Assembly (NCBI GenBank): GCA_002197995.1
Contig: NGZR01000006.1
Coordinates: 682,001-746,000 of the forward strand
Source: Gaeumannomyces sp. JS-464
Taxonomy: Eukaryota; Ascomycota; Sordariomycetes; Magnaporthales; Magnaporthaceae
Direction of reading: 5' to 3'
Length of the DNA: 64,000 nt
Shown here one piece after another: positions 58,060 through 64,000 of the stretch. Made by a program: the position numbers and the translations under genes. Under the pieces are notes generated by a model. That model made no database searches and was not told the origin of the DNA. It saw only the letters and a program-made list of their open reading frames with translations. The stretch's first letter is position 1. Each line of letters begins with the position of its first letter.

Positions 58060-61000
58060 CACTTTTCCTTATGCCAGCAGCCAATTAAAGGAAAACGTAT
58101 AGCAATAAAGCCCGGCGCTTAAGGACCCGCCCCGAACGCCGCCGGGCTTTAATCGCCGCCTAAGCAAACGTTCGGCGTAATTGGGCGGCGGCGGCTACTT
58201 TGCTTTAACTATGCTGGGGTTAAAAAATCGACGTGGTTTTAATGCAAAAGCTTTTTAGCGCTTAGGGAAAAAAGCTTATATTATACACCTACTTATCGTA
58301 CGAGTTATTTACCTTGGTAAATAGCTGGCACGATTACCAAACTAGGCCTAAAGTAATAACCTATGTACGGAAGGATTTAAAACTACGGCTAGTAGCGAAC
58401 CGGCCGGCTGGTAGTACACGGAATATTTATAGCTTACTATCGCTGGGTACACTTTTATTAACGTGTACAAGCCTTTAAAAAATCTTTCGAAACTTTTGCT
58501 AAACCTATTTTACGTTAACGCTTAATAATAAAATGCATTATAACTGGGGATTTTAACGCATCGTTCTTAGCGCGGGACCCGGCCCGGGGTTGTAAGAATA
58601 AAGGTTAAAATATAACCTAATAGGCTAATATTTGTAAACTTTTTTTATTTACCGAGCTAAGCTAATTTACGCACGATAAAAGGGGTGTTTTAAACCTTAC
58701 CTTTTCCAACGCCCAGTTAATAACAACGGGAATCGACCCGGTATTAACAACCAACTCGGATTATTACATAATACAAATCGAAATCCCTAAACCTTAAAAT
58801 CGCCGTTCCGAACTGCCGGCGTTTAACGTTACTTGGCGGCAAACTTCCGGTTTTTATAAACGCGGTAATAATCGGCTCCGGCGGTTTGCCACCATTCGAA
58901 GGCTTATACGCCGCGAATTACCTGGATAAAGCAGCCGAAACACTAATAAATTTATTAAAAAGTGCATTAATTACTTTTAACCGGGGCTTATAGTTAAAAA
59001 AAAGGCTAACCCTAGTGGAACGAAAAATGCGCCAAAATATAACGGGATTTTGCAAAAGTTATAGCAAACGACGGCTTTTATACGGCGGAAGCATACGCTT
59101 TAAAAGCTACGGTTCGGGCGGTTAAAAGATAGCATTAGGCAAACGTGCTAAAAGAAGTTAATTTTCCGGCAACGTTATACCGTGCTGTAAAATGGCATAA
59201 ACTTACGCCCGTTATACGGCTTCCCTTTTTAAATATCGACGAGGAGGTTATCGTAGCGTTAAAAGATAAAGCGGAAACGTTAAACCGAAAAATCCTTCGC
59301 AGGTTTACGGCGGAAAACGACTTATAAAAAGACCCGCTATAATAAAATGTGTTAAAAAGAACTAATGTATTTAGTTAAAGTTGGGTGCACAAACCTTACT
59401 TACCCCGCACTACCTACCTTGTATTACCTACCTTGTAATTTTGTAGATCTATGCACAAGGTCGGCCCACAACGTGTTACAGCGCTTAAGTTAGCCGTTGT
59501 GGGGCTACCTGATTCACCTACCCTACACGCGCTAAAGCAAGGTGAAAAACGCATAAGTTAAATTTAGAAGCCCAACGCGAAGATGGCTTTAATGGCCGTA
59601 GGTCGATTTTTTAATTTCCCTATATAAAATAATTTTTCGGAAAATCGCGTGCGGCACCGGAACCCTTTTGGGCGGGGGGCCCGCGGGATTAATGTTGGAG
59701 GGTATATAAGGGAGGCGACTATTAGCGCCTTTTCCCTGCAATACAAGCCTGTACCACCCACTAAGCTTAGGGCTTTGCCAGCACTACTTGTAGTGCTTAA
59801 CAAAGCCCGTACTAATTAAACGTAACCTTATTAGTTACTGTAATTAGCGCAAACACGCCCTAATTAAACCTATTATCTTTACAAAAGGCTTTTAAAAAAC
59901 CGCACAACTTTTATAAAACTGTAAGGGGGACGTGCCAAAGTACCGCTCCACTACATAAACCAAAAGATCCAACAGTTTAAGCACTTCGTGCTTAAACCTT
60001 TTAGCACCACTGTATATCAAGCCACGGCGGCCTTTTACAAGCGACCCCGTTATAAAAACCCCCACGTCCTTTTAAAGGAGTGCTGGAAGCACATTATAGG
60101 CACGGCAAACACGGTTTTAAGCGTGAACTCCTTATTAGTTAAATTGCTTACAACGGCATAACCGGCAATAAGGGAATACGTTAAAGCCTTATTTAAAGCA
60201 TGCTTTAAAGCTGGGCATTACCTAGCCCTTTTTCGCATCGCGGAGGTGGTAATGCTTAAAAAGCTAAACAAATTAAATATAACCGACCCGAAATCCTACC
60301 GCTTAATAACCTTGCTGCCGTGCTTAAGGAAAGGGTTAAAACGTTTAATAGCTTCGCGAATAGCTTCCCTCGCGCTATAATATAAGCTAATAGCGCCGTA
60401 ATACGCTAGGGCTATTTTTAAAAACTGCTAAAATAAGGGTGGAATTTAACGTTAATACGATGGGTATTATCTTCCGCAAGCGGTAAACTGGTTAAAATGC
60501 GTTTAAAAAACGCTACGGCGCTTTTTTTCCCCCCGAATTGCAAATTACTTTAAGGGTTACCAGCTTTATTAGTGTTTATTATGCTATATATGGCCGAAAT
60601 CCTACCTAAAGCAAAAGCGGTTAAATACGAATACGCGGATAATATAAGCATTTACGTAACGGGCAACTTTTTGAAAAAGTGCTTTTGTAAAGCAGGGGCT
60701 ACAATAACGGAAATCCTACGTTAAGGCAAGGAAAACCGCGTTGCTTTCGACCCGGAAAAGTACGAGCTTATGCACTTTTCCAAGCGGAAAAATCCCACAA
60801 TACCAGCGGTTACGGCGAAAGGCTTTACCATACGGCAAGCTGTAAAAGCTTTACGGTGGTTAAAGGTTTTTTTCGATTAAAAGCTTAATTTTAAAACCCA
60901 TATTATTAATAGGGCTGTAAAAGTTTAAAACGTTGCTAACTACTTTCGAAAATGTACTTATTCGGTAAGAAAAATATTAACGCATTCGGTTTATAAAGCC

Positions 61001-62230
61001 GTTATAGCGGTTATAATCCTTAAGGTTTTATACGAGGCCGAGGTGTAGTATAAAAGCAAATCCAAACCACACCCGTACAAACCAGCATAGTAATAACTTA
61101 TTTGCTAAAGTTATTTAATTAAACGGGTTAATAAAGTTTTAATTGCGTTTTTTTTAAATAATAGTACCAATTTAAAAAACCATACCGATAAACTTTTTAC
61201 ATTACGAATCCGGCATTTTAAACGCCGAAGCGCTTTTAAAATAAGCCCGCTTCCGTTTTGCGGCCCGTATTAATACGGTTCCGAAAGATTACCTTTTAAC
61301 CGCAACGGTTAAGCCGATTTTTAACGCTTAAAAGCTTAAAACAAGCTTGCCCGGTAAGCTTGCGATTTCGTTGCAAAAAAAGGGTAAGCTCCTCCCGGCG
61401 TGCATTCGCCCGGCCTACTTTTTTTTTACAAATACACGAGGCTTACGGTGGCTACATAAAAAAAACAAGCAGCCGTTAAAGCATTTATAGCGTGGTTCCG
61501 CACCTTTTCACTTACCGACGTTATAATATATAACGACGGGTCCAAAGCAAAAAATGGGGCAGTTGGATACGGTTAAATAGTCCATTAAGCCGGTTAACGC
61601 AAACTTTTTAAGCACAGCAGGTTAGCGCACTTTGCGGAAGTATTCGACGGCGAAGCGAAAAAAGGCCGAATAGGCTTTCGTAAAACCGTTTAAAGCTTTC
61701 ACAATTGCACTTTCCATTTATGCTTTAATAACATTTCGGCAGCTAACGGCTTTTTAAATACGGCTTTTAACAACTTATAAAAGGCTTTTAAAAAGGTTTA
61801 TTATTTTATAAATAAGCACCGCGTTTACGTACGATAGTTCTTAAGTTATATAGGAATCCCCGGGAACGAAAAGGTAAACGCCGAAGCAAAGTTAAAATCG
61901 GCTTTACTAATACCTTAACACTTTAAACCAACGGTGGCCGGAATAAAAGCTTTAGCCTGGAAAATAGCCCGGGACGCTTGGAACGCGTGGTTCGAGGATA
62001 ACTTTCCAACACGGTATAAGGCTATAAGCCTTCCGCTGGCACCACGGCACGCACTTAAAGCTTTACAATTGTACCGGAGGGTATTATAGCGGTTAATAGC
62101 CGCATACACAAAGCACGGGGATTTTAACTAGTACTATTGAAAATTCGAACATAAGGACGATAACCCGTGCCGTTATAGGAAAAACAAATCCCTTTCCCAT
62201 TTTATATGTTGCAAATTAGCTAAAGCGTTA
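58060..62230 (+). pseudogene. LINE (Tad1-type) ORF2: endonuclease, RT, RNase H
   Basis: ORF2 encodes the enzymes of target-primed reverse transcription. The endonuclease region (about 58190-58960) has HDYQTRPKVITYVRKDLKLR and related motifs. A linker at 59145-59327 is open (MLKEVNFPATLYRAVKW). RT runs from about 60050 to 60800: NKLNITDPKSYRLITLLPCLRKGLKRLIASRIA in broken form, and the catalytic box YADN instead of YADD at 60632-60643. RNase H is at about 61530 (IYNDGSKAKNGAVGYG). A C-terminal Cys/His motif near 62140-62220 reads DNPCRYRKNKSLSHFICC. A foreign segment (about 59350-59883) interrupts it between endonuclease and RT. Stops throughout. Confidence 0.78.
59350..59883. mobile_element. 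Probable solo LTR inserted in the LINE
   Basis: 534 bp of much less RIPed sequence interrupts ORF2. It starts TGTTAAAAAG and ends CTTTACA, contains a TATA box (TATATAAG at 59703-59710), and is flanked by AAATG and AAAGG (4 of 5 matching). Two hairpins are visible: GCCCACAACG...CGTTGTGGGGC (59464-59505) and GGGCTTTGCC...CAAAGCCC (59770-59808). No family relation to the other LTRs here. It could instead be another non-coding element. Confidence 0.45.
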
Positions 62231-62480
62231 AAAAACAAATAGCTTACGGCGGACCCTTTTTAAGCTTTTAATTAGCCCGGGTATTAAAAACGGCTATTTT
62301 AAAAGCCATTTCTTTTTGCTTCGTTCGTTAAGGTTATTAACTATTTTATTATCGCCGGGTAATAATAATGGGCTTTAACAAACCTATATATAACCTTTTC
62401 CCTTTTCCTTTATACCTTTTTTCTTTTATATTTGTTAATTTTAACCGGATTAACATTAAGCTCGTTAATCTCCCGCATAT
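62231..62480 (+). other. LINE 3' untranslated region
   Basis: AT-rich with pyrimidine runs (CCTTTTCCCTTTTCCTTTAT at about 62395). No poly(A) tail was recognised, so the 3' edge of the LINE is approximate. Confidence 0.4.
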
Positions 62481-64000
62481 TTAGTTAAACTTAAAAGTGG
62501 TTTTAAAAACCTCCCCGCTTAAACCTGGCTTTACCCTTTTTCCGGCACACCCGCCGGCTAATAGCATTACTACCACCCGTAACGCTTACAACGCCCCGGC
62601 GTTTACACGCCCTATTGCCGATCGCCCGCTTATTAACAAAAAGCGCCGGAACGCGGCTCGACTTTCGTATGCTTTCGGGTTTAATTTGTTAACCGCTTTA
62701 ATGGTAGCATTATAACTTAATGTAAATAAGCTTAAATAGCGCTAACACGTTATATGCTTTTTAAAAGGCAAAAACTGGTAAGTCCCGATTATACCGACGT
62801 TAAATAAACTTATTTACTTACTTACGCGACGTTAAGCGCGCCGATCGCTGCTTTCGCTGCACTTCGCGGGACTAGCCTTATTATTCGCAGTTTGGTTTTA
62901 AGCGCACCGCGTATTACGAATGCAATTTCGCTAGCCGTAAATGCACCGCCGCCTTCCTTATCGTTACCCAGTTATATGCCGATTAAAAGTTCGCGTCGTT
63001 TAGTAAAAGTGCTAAAAAAGCTTTTAAGCTTTTTAAAACTGCTTATGCTGCTTAACGCAATATAAAACGTTTTAAAACCGCTCGCAAAATAGTACCGTAA
63101 ATTTCCCGGGGATAGTTTTTCGCCGTTACAAATGCGTTTACTAACTTTTTTAATAGCGTTACAACTATTACCCTATTGGGCCATTTCGCTTTTAACGCCG
63201 CGTATAAACAACGCATTGCCGCTTTTAAACGCGCGGTTTACGCTGCTAAGTTTAAAGGCGACCGGTTCGGTTTACCGCCCGTTACTTTATCGTTTAAGCG
63301 GTCCCGCGTTAATAATAGTATTACGAATTTAACTTTGCGCTCCCTTTTTAAACGTTCGCGTATAACGCGATTCGAGCTTAACCTCGAGCTTCGGCCTTTT
63401 CTTTTTATACCCGTTTAGTTTTTAACTACGCTTTTACTCGTTACTATTATATTCGCTACAAATCGCTTATAAAGCGCTTTTCGCGGTTCGCTTTTTTTCG
63501 GGTCGGGTGTTAGCTCGCCCGCTCGTTTTAGTGCAAGGTTCGACTTTACTATTAACATTAGCACCCGTTTTCGCCCCGACTTTTTTAATTTTAACCGTAC
63601 CGTTACGGCGTTTTCGCGCGCTAGTAAAAACGCTATTACACTTTTGGTTATTAACAACTTGGATTTTAGCGATTTGTACGACGCGAGCGACGAGGAGGGT
63701 AACGACGATAACGGTGCGAAAAACGAAAAGGCGGATAAAAAGGGTAAAAAAGATAAAAAGAAAAGTAAGTGGGAAGGATTTTAAACTAGTGGTTTAGCCG
63801 CGTTTTAAAACGCGGAATTAACTTTAAAACTTACGGTTTTCTTATCGGCGGAAATTGTATTAGTTAATATATATAGTATTAACGTTGCGAAATTTTCCTT
63901 TTTTTACGCTTTTTTTAGCTTATTACGCTTTTGTTTTACCGCTTACATTTCGAGGTTGTTATCGTTCGTTATAACGTTTTCGTACTTTTCCTCGTAACGG
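62481..64000. other. Unidentified RIP-affected region at the right edge
   Basis: Several medium frames occur on the plus strand (62497-62715, 63132-63332, 63176-63418, 63507-63797), none with a recognised domain. Around 63660-63775 one frame reads DFSDLYDASDEEGNDDNGA followed by a Lys-rich tail (DKKGKKDKKKSKW). This acidic-then-basic composition often ends a gag or a nucleic-acid-binding protein. The region retains many CpG and looks like another decayed repeat running out of the window. Confidence 0.3.

Noticed and set aside
1..64000. Considered whether the window is part of a giant cargo-carrying (Starship-like) element.
   Set aside because: No tyrosine-recombinase (DUF3435) captain gene or cargo genes were seen; nested ordinary TEs explain the structure.

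Overview
This window looks like a repeat-dense, AT-rich genomic compartment of a filamentous ascomycete (Pezizomycotina). The evidence is a short GC-rich gene island with a GT..AG intron carrying a CTGAC branch site, surrounded by transposable elements (TEs) whose reading frames are shredded by C-to-T/G-to-A transitions. CAA/CAG and TGG codons have become TAA/TAG, Asp has become Asn in catalytic boxes, and TpA is in excess. That is the signature of repeat-induced point mutation (RIP). No prokaryotic features, rRNA genes, credible tRNA genes or CRISPR arrays were seen. The species is not identifiable from the sequence alone.

Layout. The left 31 kb is one nested stack. A Mutator-like DNA transposon (MULE) of about 3.0 kb net has its two ends at 813 and 31130, with a 9-bp CATTTTAAA duplication outside them. 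It has been split twice. The first insert is a minus-strand Ty3/gypsy chromovirus (element A, 2134-17225, target-site duplication (TSD) TTAAA). A itself carries a 483-bp Tc1-type MITE (6670-7152) and a plus-strand chromovirus (element B, 9569-16990, TSD AATAA) inside its right LTR. The second insert is a different Ty3/gypsy element (C, 18443-30654), which carries two 1.86-kb pogo/Fot1-like transposons (D1, D2) and a 429-bp fold-back MITE with the same termini.

The gene island (31.1-33.8 kb) holds a microsomal-type epoxide hydrolase gene with three single-base frame breaks and a Pro/Gly-rich open frame. It is followed by about 1.2 kb of unassigned sequence. Next come chromovirus F (35003-42301, plus), 1.3 kb of unassigned sequence with a T12G21 tract, a solo LTR (43584-44036), and a Tc1/mariner DD34E transposon (44041-45446) inserted inside the TSD of that solo LTR. 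Then come a GC-rich remnant (45.45-45.83 kb) and chromovirus E (45830-56455, minus) with two more Fot1-like insertions (D3, D4). The right end is a RIP-damaged Tad1-type LINE (about 56.5-62.45 kb) with a probable solo LTR inside it, then 1.5 kb of unidentified sequence.

Working relationships. None of the transposases or polymerases reads through, so every autonomous element here is probably dead. What the region records is an order of events: MULE first, then A and C, then B and the DNA transposons, with RIP acting throughout. The GC-rich island was spared. The only host-type genes are the epoxide hydrolase and the Pro/Gly-rich frame. The hydrolase breaks, and possibly those in the second frame, are base losses rather than RIP changes, which leaves open whether they are real or sequencing artefacts.
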